The notes: a model not told the origin generated them from the letters alone. Positions 45,347 to 53,725 are shown, numbered from the stretch's first letter. The stretch is DNA of 54,426 bases from Rhizobium sp. Root482 (GCF_001426565.1 NZ_LMFA01000001.1:27273-81698), one strand, 5' to 3'. A program made the numbers and translations.

Positions 45347-46027
45347 ATGCGCATCCTTGTCATAGAAGATTCCGTCGATATTGCTGAAGCGATCGAATCC
45401 AAGCTCACGCGGGCGGGGCATCATGTCACGCTGGCGCAAGACGGTATATCGGGCGAGGAACTCGCCATTCACGGCGAATTTGACGTCGTGGTCCTCGACA
45501 TCAACCTTCCCCGCCGGAGCGGTTTCGACGTCATGGCGCATATGAGGGACCGCAGTTCGCCGACGCCGGTCCTCGTCATTACAGCCAGAAACCAGTTAGA
45601 CGACAAGATTAGCCTGCTCGATCTCGGCGCCGACGACTATATCGTCAAGCCGTTCGATCTCGGCGAACTCGAGGCGCGGCTGAGGGCGGTCACGCGCCGC
45701 CACAGCGGACTTGCCAAATCGCTCATCCGCGTCGGCTTGCTGGAGGTCGATCTGTCTTCCCGCGCAGCGCGCGCGGACGGAAGGCCGCTTGAACTGGGGC
45801 GCCGAGAGTTCGAAGTCCTCGAGGCGCTTGCCTCTCATGCAGGTAATACCGTGAGCAAGGACCGCCTTTACCTGAAACTCTTCGGTCACGATGATGTCGG
45901 AACGCCGAACGCGGTCGAGCTGCTGGTGTCGCGTGTCCGCAAAAAGCTCGAAGCCGTGGATGTCGAGATCGTCACGCATCGCGGGGCGGGATATATGTTG
46001 CGCAGCAAAGCCAATGCGGTGCGTTGA
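45347..46027 (+). CDS. TctD/OmpR-type response regulator
   Basis: 226 residues. Intact receiver: acidic pair in VIEDSVDIAEAI, phosphoacceptor Asp51 (VVVLDINLPRRSG), Thr78-region VLVITAR, Lys101 (DDYIVKPFDL). The C-terminal winged helix (LSSRAARADGRPLELGRREF, NAVELLVSRVRKKL, HRGAGYML) binds direct repeats in this class. Similar to TctD, which controls tricarboxylate uptake, and to QseB. Overlaps the kinase gene by four bases. Expected to control the facing importer operon and its own operon in response to the kinase. Confidence 0.93.
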   Translation: MRILVIEDSVDIAEAIESKLTRAGHHVTLAQDGISGEELAIHGEFDVVVLDINLPRRSGFDVMAHMRDRSSPTPVLVITARNQLDDKISLLDLGADDYIVKPFDLGELEARLRAVTRRHSGLAKSLIRVGLLEVDLSSRAARADGRPLELGRREFEVLEALASHAGNTVSKDRLYLKLFGHDDVGTPNAVELLVSRVRKKLEAVDVEIVTHRGAGYMLRSKANAVR

Positions 46028-47418
46028 TGGCGCGATTGTCGATCGAGCGGCGGCTGCTCATCACCACCGCCTGCCTTTTCCTCATCATCGGCAGCGTTCT
46101 TGCCCTGACTGTTCGCGCCTATGCAAGACGCGCGGCCGATGAAGCTTTCGACCGTGTGCTGACGGCATCGGCGCTTGCTATCGCCGACACGGTCGGCATC
46201 GAAGAGGGGGCCGTCACCGTCGATATCCCCTATTCGGCTTTTGCCATCCTCGGCACGTCCCGCCTCAACCGGGTTTTCTACCGAGTGACGGCGCCGGACG
46301 GCAGCCTTGTGACAGGCTCGCCGATCCTCGCCCTCGACATACCGGTCGCGCAAGATGGAACCTTGTACCTTCATGATTCGCTGTACCGAGGCGATCCGGT
46401 GCGGATCGCCTCGGTACAGCGCTATCGTGCCGATACGGTGACGGGAGCGGGTGGCTGGATCGGGGTCATGGTCGCGGAGACGCGGGAGGCCCGCCAGGAG
46501 CTTGCCGGACAATTAACTTTCAACGGCATGCTGCCCGCCGTTGCGATCGCGCTTTTGTCCGGCGTTCTTATCCTCGTGTCGGTGCGATCGGCCTTCTCAC
46601 CATTGCGCCTGATCGAAAGCAATCTCAGGGCGCGGCGCCCTTCCGATCTCCGCCGGATCGACCAGGAGGTGCCGGCCGAGGTTTCGACCCTGGTGTCGGC
46701 GCTGAACGAATTCATGGACCGGCTGGGCTCGGTGCTGGATGGCGTCAAGCGGGTGACCGCCGACGCCGCACACCAATTGCGCACACCGCTTGCCGCCATT
46801 CAGGCGCAGGCGGAGGTCGGGCTGGAAGAAGCAGAGGATCCTCAGGTTCGCAGACGGCTTTCCCGCATCCACCACAATGCGCGCGAGGCGGGATTGCTCG
46901 CGAACATGCTGCTTTCCGACGCAACGACGATGCATCGGCTCGAAACACAGGAGCGCGAAATCGTCGATTTCAGCGATGCTATTAAGGACGCCCTGCGGAT
47001 GCTGCGCGCGGAAAGCGCCTATGCGGGCCTGATACAGTCTCTCGTTCTTGTCGTGCAAGATACCCCTGCGCTTGTCGTTGCAGAACCCGTCGTTCTGCGG
47101 GAAATGGTGCGGAACATCGTCGAGAACGCTTTTATTCATGCCCCTGGTCCGACGCAGGTGTCTCTCGCAGTCTCGCAGGGCCATGCGGCTTTGCAGGTGT
47201 TGGACCGTGGACCGGGAATACCGGACGCGTCGAAGAACAAGGTGTTTCAGCGTTTTGCACGCGCTGACACGCGCCAACCGGGAACGGGCTTGGGTCTTGC
47301 TATCGCCAAGGATATCGCCGTCGCGTTCGGCGGTGCGATTTCCGTTGCCGACCGCGCTGGCGGCGGTCTTGTCGTCGAAGTGGTCCTACCTGTCGTTGCA
47401 AAGGACAAGGATGTGTGA
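46024..47418 (+). CDS. TctE-like sensor histidine kinase
   Basis: 464 residues. Membrane segment at ~9-30, periplasmic 2CSK_N-type sensor (~31-175; EAFDRVLTASALAIADTV, AFAILGTSRLNRVFYRV), second segment at ~178-198, a short HAMP-like linker, HisKA with His250 (DAAHQLRTPLAAIQAQAEVG), and HATPase (EMVRNIVENAFIHAP; LDRGPGIPD; GLGLAIAKDIA). The sensor type is known from tricarboxylate and similar anion systems, often acting together with a periplasmic binding protein. Overlaps both neighbours by four bases. A perfect 20-bp inverted repeat lies inside the sensor-coding part (see separate entry). Confidence 0.93.
   Translation: MMARLSIERRLLITTACLFLIIGSVLALTVRAYARRAADEAFDRVLTASALAIADTVGIEEGAVTVDIPYSAFAILGTSRLNRVFYRVTAPDGSLVTGSPILALDIPVAQDGTLYLHDSLYRGDPVRIASVQRYRADTVTGAGGWIGVMVAETREARQELAGQLTFNGMLPAVAIALLSGVLILVSVRSAFSPLRLIESNLRARRPSDLRRIDQEVPAEVSTLVSALNEFMDRLGSVLDGVKRVTADAAHQLRTPLAAIQAQAEVGLEEAEDPQVRRRLSRIHHNAREAGLLANMLLSDATTMHRLETQEREIVDFSDAIKDALRMLRAESAYAGLIQSLVLVVQDTPALVVAEPVVLREMVRNIVENAFIHAPGPTQVSLAVSQGHAALQVLDRGPGIPDASKNKVFQRFARADTRQPGTGLGLAIAKDIAVAFGGAISVADRAGGGLVVEVVLPVVAKDKDV
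46379..46421. repeat. Perfect 20-bp inverted repeat with 3-base loop inside the kinase gene
   Basis: Arms 46379-46398 and 46402-46421 are exact reverse complements around GTG, giving a very stable hairpin within coding sequence (encodes LYRGDPVRIASVQR). As a result the opposite strand reads nearly the same peptide. The arms are GC-rich and include GATC. Not followed by a T tract, so not a normal terminator. Confidence 0.9.
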
Positions 47419-48422
47419 TGCCGAACGCTTTCCGATTATCGAAGCGCCACTCATTGAACTGGGCACTCGGTCTGTTGCTGATCTGCTGTGTTCTTCCATC
47501 ATTCGCCCTGGCGCAGGACCGGACGGTCCGACTGGCCGGCGTCATTGCGGAAGAGCGTATTGCCCCACTGATGGCAGCGCTCGCTGCCCGTCTACCGGGG
47601 GCGGATCTGTCTTATGTCCGGCTTTCATCGGCGCAGATCGCCGCGGGTGCAAAACGTATAAACGCACCATTCGATATTGCCCTGTTCTCGTCACCGGACA
47701 TCGCGGTTTCCGTCGCCAATGAGGGGTACGCCTCTTATGATGAAACCGCTGGCACTGCCGCTGCCGCGCAATGGCGCCATGAGGTATTCGGCTTTTGGTT
47801 GGACCCCGCCGTGATGGTGCTGCGTGATGGAGCCATTCCAGATCGAATGCCTCGGACCCGCATAGAACTCGTGCGTGCGCTCGAGCAGAACAGCGGCCGG
47901 CTTTCGCGCCGTGTCGGCATCGTTAATATCGGCATCGATGATGTCAGCTATCTGCTGGCTACGCAGGATTCGATACGCACGTCACTGTACTGGCGGCTGA
48001 TGCGCGCCTTCGGCCTCTCGAGCGCGAGGATCTACGATACAACGGACGATCTTTTGGCGGCGTTCAGGAGTGGTAAGGTGGATGTCCTGTACAATGTGCC
48101 ACTGTCCGCCATGCTGTCCGGGAACGACCTCCCGGAAGGGGTTCAGGTCGTCGTGCCACAGGATTATGTGCTCGCGGTTCCCTGGACCGTGCTCATGCCC
48201 AAGAGCGCAACAAACCTTCGCGGCGCGCGCATCGTCCTTGATGCGCTGTATTCGGTGGAGATCAAGCCGGCGCTTGCCGAGACGGGGTTCAGGTATCCCG
48301 CCGAATTTGCGGCATTGGACAGTCTCCAGAGAATCGAACTTGGACCGGAGCTTCTCGTGTTCCGCGACATGATCAAGCGTAGCAAGTTTCTCGACATCTG
48401 GTTTCAGATGGTTGTGAACTGA
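47415..48422 (+). CDS. Periplasmic binding protein in the two-component operon
   Basis: 335 residues with a signal peptide (membrane segment ~15-33, ending FALAQ). Resembles extracellular solute-binding proteins of the Fbp/PgtC-like type: VRLAGVIAEERIAPLMAALA, FDIALFSSPDIAVSVANEGY, WRHEVFGFWLDPAVMVL, FRSGKVDVLYNVPLSAML, VPWTVLMPKSATNLRGARIV. The start overlaps the kinase stop (ATGA). Being translationally coupled to a TctE-like kinase and not to transport genes, it probably presents the ligand to the kinase, like PgtC in phosphoglycerate sensing. It has no permease of its own nearby on the same strand. Confidence 0.85.
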   Translation: MMPNAFRLSKRHSLNWALGLLLICCVLPSFALAQDRTVRLAGVIAEERIAPLMAALAARLPGADLSYVRLSSAQIAAGAKRINAPFDIALFSSPDIAVSVANEGYASYDETAGTAAAAQWRHEVFGFWLDPAVMVLRDGAIPDRMPRTRIELVRALEQNSGRLSRRVGIVNIGIDDVSYLLATQDSIRTSLYWRLMRAFGLSSARIYDTTDDLLAAFRSGKVDVLYNVPLSAMLSGNDLPEGVQVVVPQDYVLAVPWTVLMPKSATNLRGARIVLDALYSVEIKPALAETGFRYPAEFAALDSLQRIELGPELLVFRDMIKRSKFLDIWFQMVVN

Positions 48423-48568
48423 GGCAAGCTCAGCGAGCCAAGGCGCGGAGGAGCTCACATACGGCCGCACACAATTCTATTGCACACAAGCAAATCTGCG
48501 TTAGAGCCCAAATCTCATCCCCTGTAGTCGATCGCGCTTGGCCTGCCCGGCGCTGGCGGGATTGCAGA

Positions 48569-48790
48569 GCAGATCGTACTGTCGCCATCATCCGGCGCCG
48601 CTTCACCGATCCGAAGCATACGCTCAAAGAACTTTACGGCCGGATCTGCTTCAATGTGCTGTGCGGCAACACTGACGACCATGCCCGAAATCATGCCGCC
48701 TTCTGGGACGGCAGGATGCTCACGCTGACACCTGCCCGCAAGGCCGTACCGGCAACGAAGCCACGCAAGCCATGCTCACAAGTCTGAGTT
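48569..48790 (+). pseudogene. hipA-like toxin kinase relic
   Basis: Frame from ~48569 reads RRRFTDPKHTLKELYGRICF then NVLCGNTDDHARNHAAFWDG and LTLTPA, the catalytic region of HipA-family kinases (the N-x2-D-H-x2-N core). From 48736 the next frame reads PQGRTGNEATQAML, the following HipA segment. The usual YDIC residues between them are missing and the frame changes, so a small deletion has broken the gene. Neither N-terminus nor an adjacent hipB is present. A dead remnant of a toxin-antitoxin pair. Confidence 0.75.
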
Positions 48791-49164
48791 TCTCCCAAGT
48801 GCCATTCTATCGCCACAGAATTATAACGGACAAAGGGGCTCTGTATTCTCACCCGAAGAACCTCTGACCGTCGATGGGAACACTTTGCGCACCGCTGGTC
48901 AGTAGAGCACGACCACCTAGTGCGCTTGCCTTAACCGCGAGTGGGCTTTTTTTGACCTGTGTAAAGATCACTCGACTTATTTAACGGCCGGCGGAGATCA
49001 AGTCGATCCTCGGCGATTACTGGAGCGGGCCGATCCGCCTCAATGCGGGAGGGTTGGCGCGAATGATCACTTTACGATATATCAGTGCTCGCGGACCGGA
49101 ACGTCACCTGCCCCCAGCTTGCCGTGTGGAGGCTTTTTTTCATTTGGCTCTGGGCCACCAAATG

Positions 49165-49509
49165 TCAGTCGCGAGTGGCGTCTCTCACTCGGCCCAACCA
49201 TGCGTCAAGCGCACTAATCGTCTTGCGGCCAATCCCGGACATTACGAGACCGTCACGTTTGGCGAGTAGTGCGTCCGCCGTCTCGGCGCAGGGCCATAAC
49301 CGCGTCGCTCTCTCAAGAGTCAGAGCGCTTCGAAGCGACATTCCTTCAGGCGGCGTACGAAGGGCACCCGTTCCCTTGCGCGCTGCCCTCGAGATCAGGT
49401 GAGAAACCTGCGTCTGTTCGATGCCAAAAACCGCTGCAATGTCGATTTGACGCATGCCTTGAACATACATCCGGACTATCTGTTCGTTTCGTTCGTGCAG
49501 AGCGCGCAT
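49165..49509 (-). CDS. Small protein with helix-turn-helix and helix-hairpin-helix-like end
   Basis: 114 residues from ATG 49509; no strong ribosome binding site. The N-terminal third is a sigma-region-4-like helix-turn-helix (NEQIVRMYVQGMRQIDIAAV, then FGIEQTQVSHLISRAARKG). The C-terminal part (LLAKRDGLVMSGIGRKTISA) resembles the helix-hairpin-helix of the RNA polymerase alpha C-terminal domain. Such a pair suggests a DNA-binding regulator or phage/plasmid protein. It lies in decayed DNA and may itself be a leftover, but the frame is intact. Confidence 0.5.
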   Translation of the reverse strand: MRALHERNEQIVRMYVQGMRQIDIAAVFGIEQTQVSHLISRAARKGTGALRTPPEGMSLRSALTLERATRLWPCAETADALLAKRDGLVMSGIGRKTISALDAWLGRVRDATRD

Positions 49510-49822
49510 GTCCGAGAGATAGCAAATGATTGATCTTTAGGAAAGATGAGCGCACGCCGCTCGGCAGGAAATTGGCTCATGTCTTATGGCGCCAAATTGC
49601 GCCCGTCGACGAACCTTCTACCAGCCGGAAAGCGCTTTCTGGTTTGCCATATTCAGCCGGATCGTCGTCTGGGTCCGAGTCGTGCTCATAAGCCAGAGCC
49701 TGGTTGCGGATCCCTCCTGCGAGCGCCTTGAACGCCCCGCGCGTTTTCCAGCCGGCGGCGCAGATCCGGTCGATGAAATCAAGGACTGGATAATCAAGGG
49801 CCTCCTGCAGGTTGATGTTACA

Positions 49823-49935
49823 TGCCGGCGAAGATTGGCCAAGGACGTCGAATGCTCCATCGCATCAGCCGAGGCGTGGATCATGATCGGCCGCATTCGC
49901 CTCATCACCCGACGGCTCGCAAGGTATGGATATCG
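49823..49935 (+). pseudogene. IS4/IS5-type transposase C-terminal remnant
   Basis: Reads CRRRLAKDVECSIASAEAWI then MIGRIRLITRRLAR, which matches the end of IS5-superfamily DDE transposases (RRLAKDxE...AWxxIAxIRLxxRRLAR). The catalytic DDE residues and the N-terminus are missing, so it is a dead fragment of an element different from the one at 50.6 kb. Confidence 0.6.
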
Positions 49936-50269
49936 TAAAACGCCTTCAAGTCCGGCTCGTAGACAAGCGGGCCCGTCGCCTTCGCGCCAACTGCGGAAGA
50001 AACGCCATCGTGGCGCCATCCATATCGGCCTTAGGGCCTGCGGTGGGTCGGCCCGAAAGCAGACGTTGATCAAGCCTTCAACGGCATCAGAAGCAAGCCA
50101 TCCGCGAGTGCGCGCGCGAACGCCCGCAGTGTTGCCGTGTCATTCGTGAAGCACTTCTTATCGAGCTCGATAGAATTGCCGTCCTTCGTATTGCGTTGCC
50201 GCCGTCGGCACTCGGTTCATCGCCTAGGTCCTGTTGACAAAGTTGCTCTGGGGCATTCATCCTGCGGTA

Positions 50270-50548
50270 ATGGAGTTTGACAACGTTAGAAAACCTCTCT
50301 CAAACAATCCGGCCTATCGGTGTCCGTGCTGCCATTTCCGCACGCTGCATGAACGGGGCGGGTATGAGATATGCCCGGTATGTTTCTGGGAAGATGACGG
50401 ACAGGACGTCCACGATGCTGGCGACGTTCGAGGCGGTCCTAATGGGACGCTGTCGCTCACGCAGGCACAATTCAATTTCCAGCAGTGGGGTGCTTCTGAT
50501 CCGGCGGCGCGCGGGCACGTTCGGCCACCCACGGACGCTGAGCATTGA
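50270..50548 (+). CDS. CPCC-family cysteine-rich small protein
   Basis: 92 residues from ATG 50270; the frame is open from TTG 50234 and the start is not fixed by a ribosome binding site. Four cysteines in two pairs: YRCPCCHFRTL and YEICPVCFWEDDGQD, followed by GGPNGTLSLTQAQFNF, the pattern of the CPCC (Cys_rich_CPCC) family. Probably binds zinc; function unknown. These genes are often in variable regions and some are found near toxins or as polymorphic-toxin immunity-like proteins, but nothing here shows that. The IS element begins within ~60 bases of its stop. Confidence 0.75.
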   Translation: MEFDNVRKPLSNNPAYRCPCCHFRTLHERGGYEICPVCFWEDDGQDVHDAGDVRGGPNGTLSLTQAQFNFQQWGASDPAARGHVRPPTDAEH

Positions 50549-50608
50549 AACACAGGGATTCCCTTTTTGGCCAATCTTTGATTCATAGCTGCTTTTGCGG
50601 AGGCGGCT

Positions 50609-51040
50609 TTGGCACGAGGCGATTTGAGTGATGCGGAATGGCGGATCATCGCGCCATTTTTACCAAGGGAACGCGGGCGCAAATCGCGCCCATCACTTGA
50701 TAATCGCCGATTTCTTAACGGGATGCTCCACGTCCTGCGCGTCGGCTGCCCCTGGCGCGATATGCATGAGCGATATGGGAAATGGAACTCGGTCTATGTG
50801 CGATTTCGGCGTTGGGCCGAGCAAGGTGTATGGGATGCCTTGCTCGAAACGCTCGTCGAGTTGGGGCTAACGGATGACTGGCAGCACATGATCGACAGCA
50901 CCACAGTTCGCGGCCACTCTCAGGCTGCGGGCGCTAAAGGGGGACTCATAAGGAGGCTTTTGGTCGATCACGCGGCGGCTTTACGACGAAAATCCACGCC
51001 CGCGCAGACGGTCAGGGACGCCCTCTTGGCTTTGTCCTGA
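50609..51040 (+). CDS. IS5-family transposase, first frame (orfA)
   Basis: 143 residues from TTG 50609, five bases behind GGAGG. ARGDLSDAEWRIIAPFLPRE is the DUF4096-type N-terminal part, and NRRFLNGMLHVLRVGCPWRD and WDALLETLVELGL follow. The first catalytic Asp is in HMIDSTTVRGHSQAAGAKGG. At A3G5 (50936-50943) a -1 slip would lead into the second frame; without the slip the chain ends in an unrelated tail (IRRLLVDHAAALRRK). Confidence 0.85.
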   Translation: MARGDLSDAEWRIIAPFLPRERGRKSRPSLDNRRFLNGMLHVLRVGCPWRDMHERYGKWNSVYVRFRRWAEQGVWDALLETLVELGLTDDWQHMIDSTTVRGHSQAAGAKGGLIRRLLVDHAAALRRKSTPAQTVRDALLALS

Positions 51041-51390
51041 CGGGCGGAGAGGCCTCAGATTATGCCGCGGCGCCTGACTTGCTGGCGATGCCGGTCCGCA
51101 AGCCAAGACTCTTCCTAGCCGACAAAGGCTACGATGGTGACGTCATCCGCGCAGAGCTTTTGATCCACGGAATAAAGCCGGTGATCCCGCCGAAAGCGAA
51201 CCGCAAAAACCCGCCTTCATGCGACTTTAAAGCTTACAAGGATCGCAATCGAATAGAGCGGATGTTCAATAGACTTAAACAGTTTCGTCGCATTGCAACC
51301 CGCTACGACAAGACCCGAAAATCCTTCGAACCGCAGCAAGGATTTGGCTGCCGCACTTTGTCAACATGGCCTAGTGTTCGAACACCTTGA
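50941..51390 (+). CDS. IS5-family transposase, second frame (orfB), 3' end altered
   Basis: Read in the -1 frame after the A3G5 run: THKEAFGRSRGGFTTKIHAR, GFVLTGGEASDYAAAPDLL, then the second catalytic Asp in RLFLADKGYDGDVIRAELL-type sequence and the catalytic Glu region in YKDRNRIERMFNRLKQF. After KSF near 51325 the frame leaves the family sequence; the family ending (IWLPHFVNMA and stop at 51372) is found in the +1 frame, so bases have been lost there. orfA and orfB make one DDE protein by frameshifting in this IS group. Confidence 0.8.
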   Translation, partial: GTHKEAFGRSRGGFTTKIHARADGQGRPLGFVLTGGEASDYAAAPDLLAMPVRKPRLFLADKGYDGDVIRAELLIHGIKPVIPPKANRKNPPSCDFKAYKDRNRIERMFNRLKQFRRIATRYDKTRKSFEPQQGFGCRTLSTWPSVRTP

Positions 51391-51671
51391 CGTAGCGCAG
51401 ATTGCGGACTGTCACCGCTCAACGACCGCGCCCCTTGCCGCCTTTCATCCCCGACCAGTCGCCGCCGCCTTTTTTTAATAATATGGCGTCGCCCCGAACT
51501 TCCATTGCTACGTCAGTGACGTAGCACTCGGCTGAGTCACGATTCGGCCTGAGCTAAGAAGATTCCGAATTGAGTCAAGAAGATTCCTGCTTGTGGGTCG
51601 GCTATTTTACTGACATTATTCCCATTAACGGGGTTACATTGCGAAAGTTGTTCAAATGGAGGGGCATAAGG
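51391..51671 (+). promoter_or_regulatory. Upstream region of the coiled-coil/OmpA unit with 21-bp spaced repeats
   Basis: Contains a 21-base palindrome at 51506-51526 (TGCTACGTCA, one central base, and its complement). Two copies of AAGAAGATTCC follow at 51556-51566 and 51577-51587, exactly 21 bp (two helical turns) apart and each preceded by GAG. The second copy ends 84 bp before ATG 51672. They could be operator sites for the operon that follows. A T7 run at ~51470 lacks a stem. Confidence 0.45.
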
Positions 51672-52334
51672 ATGGCAAAGGAAACTTCGAATAGCGCTTC
51701 TTCTGCCAATAAGGCGGACGAAAATTCGTTAGGTAATGTAGAGGGAAATGGGCTGAACTTCATCGCCGCCCAGGCCCGCGACGGCGGATCCGGTGATGCA
51801 GTAGGTGTCGATAAGATACGCGATCTTCTGTTCGGCAACCAGATGCAGGACTATGACCGCCGTTTTTCCAAGCTTGAAGACCGGCTCTCACAGCGCTTCA
51901 AGGATGTCGAATCCGAGGCCAAGCGCAATCTTGAAACCTACGAGTCAAATGCAAAGAAGCAGGTCGAATCGCTCTCGGCCCAATTGCGGAGCGAAAAAGA
52001 TGCACGAGCCGAGGCCGACAAGGAAATTGACCGGAATCTCCGCGAGCACAATCAGGCACTTGAAAAGCAGGTGCGCGCGTTGTCGGACCAATTGAGCGAG
52101 CTTGAGCGCGACGTCGCGGACCGAATAAGTCGAAGCGACCATTTGTTGCGCGAGGAAATCAAACAAAAGTATGAAAACATACAGATGCTAATGGAGAAAA
52201 TGTTCTCCGATCTCAGCAACGTCAAGACCGACAGAAATCTTTTGGCTGGCCTGTTTGTCGAAGTTGCAAAATGCATAAATCAGGATTCCGGCGGTGGCAA
52301 GAGCGACGCGGAACGTGGCTGGAAAGTGAGTTGA
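51672..52334 (+). CDS. Coiled-coil protein of the OmpA-type unit
   Basis: 220 residues from ATG 51672 with GGAGGGG eight bases upstream; a TTG at 51570 in frame is rejected. No signal peptide or membrane segment. After a low-complexity start (~1-45) comes DKIRDLLFGNQMQDYDRRFS then KLEDRLSQRF, and a continuous charged coiled coil to ~200 (heptads in KQVESLSAQLRSEKDARAEA and ALEKQVRALSDQLSELERDV). The gene ends 7 bp before the OmpA-family gene. Proteins of this kind occur in front of large OmpA-family genes in several bacterial groups. Probably a cytoplasmic scaffold partner of that protein; function unknown. Confidence 0.82.
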   Translation: MAKETSNSASSANKADENSLGNVEGNGLNFIAAQARDGGSGDAVGVDKIRDLLFGNQMQDYDRRFSKLEDRLSQRFKDVESEAKRNLETYESNAKKQVESLSAQLRSEKDARAEADKEIDRNLREHNQALEKQVRALSDQLSELERDVADRISRSDHLLREEIKQKYENIQMLMEKMFSDLSNVKTDRNLLAGLFVEVAKCINQDSGGGKSDAERGWKVS

Positions 52335-52341
52335 TCGGAAC

Positions 52342-53725
52342 TTGACGTCGAACGTCGACCCAATCAGGCTTCCTCGAAGAGCCGCCTCGAACGATACCGA
52401 GATCGATCGCGCGGCTCTGGCCCTTCTTTTGGTCGAAATTGCCCGAAACGTCGATCCGGACCATCATGCGCGTGTCGAGGGAGTTCCAACCGCCGATCGT
52501 CGTATGGAAACGCTGCGCCAGTTGCTGGTCGGCCGCGAAATTTCGGAGCTTTCACGCGTTACTCATCTGTTGGATGAACCGGAGCGGCTTGCGAAAGCAG
52601 TGGGCGGCGTTCTTCCCAGCGCAGCCGCGCAGGCGTCGCATGCGCAGCTCGGCGAGGCGCTTGCGCCAGCCGTCGAGAGGGCTGTGCAACGGTCGATCCA
52701 GAAGAGCCCACGCACGCTGACGGACATATTATACCCGGTGTTTCTGCCGGCCATCCGCAAGTCGATCGGTGAAAAGATCGACCAGACCTTTCAGTCGCTG
52801 AATGAAACTTTAAGACACATATTTACCTGGCATGGGCTCAAGTGGAGACTTGAATCTTGGAGAACTGGCGCCAGCTTCTCGGAAGTCGTTCTGAAGCATT
52901 CTCTTGTCTATCGTATAGAACATGTATTTCTCATTAACCGAAATTCCGGGCTTTTGATCGCGCATGTGACCGCTGAGAATGCAACGAGTGAGGATCCTCA
53001 ACTCATTTCATCGATGCTCAGTGCAATTCAAGACTTTGTCAAAGACTCATTTCACGAGAAAGAACAGAGCGGCCTGGACACTATCCGCTTCGGCGAGCTT
53101 CGTCTCTGGTCAGAAGTTGGACCGTTCGCGACCTTGGTTGCGGTGATCCGGGGAAATCCGCCGGAGGAATTGCATGAAATAGTTCGCGATGTGCTGCTAC
53201 GCATCCATGATGAACACTCTCACGCTTTAGAGCAGTTTGACGGCGACAGTTCTCAATTGTATGGTATAGAGTCGCAGTTGCAGACTTGCGTTGGACTGAA
53301 GCAGGAGTACTCAGACCAAGGATTTCCGTGGCTGGTAGTGGCTGCAGTCTTGCTGGTTCTAATTCCGACAGGCGCTTGGTTCTTCTTTTCCTGGCAATCC
53401 GGCCAGCGCTGGCAGGCCTACGTGTCACGACTTGAGGCCCAACCGGGCATCATCGTCGCCGAACAAACGGTGAAGAGCGGACATTTCTACATTTCCGGTC
53501 TGAGAGACCCTCTTGGCGCCGACCCGCATTCGTTGTTGTCTGGAACGCATGTCGATCCCACCCGAGTTCACTCGAAATGGCAGTTCTATCAAAGCCTTGA
53601 GCCGGAGTTCGCGTTGAAGCGGCTGACGGCGTCGCTGGCGCCGCCGGATACAGTACGACTTTCGGTCGTCAAGGGCCGCATCGTTGCCGAGGGTGAGGCG
53701 TCCGACACCTGGATAGATCGCGCGC
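52342..53725 (+). CDS. OmpA-family membrane protein with BON-like repeats, N-terminal part
   Basis: TTG 52342 is the only reasonable start, 7 bp after the coiled-coil gene. About 325 cytoplasmic residues (ALLLVEIARNVDP, LTDILYPVFLPAIRKSIGEK, HIFTWHGLKWRLESWRTGAS-type core, FGELRLWSEVGPFATLVAVI) precede one membrane segment at ~331-351 (FPWLVVAAVLLVLIPTGAWF). A periplasmic BON-like repeat follows (LEAQPGIIVAEQTVKSGHFY to GRIVAEGEASDTWIDRA). The family normally ends in an OmpA peptidoglycan-binding domain, beyond the window. At 53726 the frame breaks through loss of a 116-bp linker; the unbroken frame would stop at 53892 after an unrelated tail. Confidence 0.82.

Larger units (their letters stand above)
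48423..50233. other. Decayed accessory stretch
   Basis: About 1.8 kb with few intact frames: the hipA relic (48569-48790), a small helix-turn-helix gene (49165-49509, minus) and a transposase tail (49823-49935). The remainder shows only short broken frames on both strands. A T7 run at ~48944 is not preceded by a stem. The stretch marks the passage from the conserved transport block to mobile DNA. Confidence 0.6.
50555..51400 (+). mobile_element. IS5-family (IS427-like) insertion element, probably defective
   Basis: Defined by its two-frame transposase gene; ends are approximate because no terminal inverted repeats or target duplication could be recognised by eye. The 3' end of the transposase is altered (see the second frame), so transposition may be lost. 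Confidence 0.65.

Noticed and set aside
46379..46512. Minus-strand gene reading through the kinase palindrome
   Set aside because: It repeats the sense peptide only because the DNA is palindromic; the surrounding frame has no domain or ribosome binding site.
51464..51480. Terminator at a T7 run after the IS element
   Set aside because: No GC-rich inverted repeat comes directly before the T run.
51570..51671. Upstream TTG start for the coiled-coil protein
   Set aside because: It would place coding sequence over the direct repeats and ribosome binding site; ATG 51672 has GGAGGGG at good spacing.
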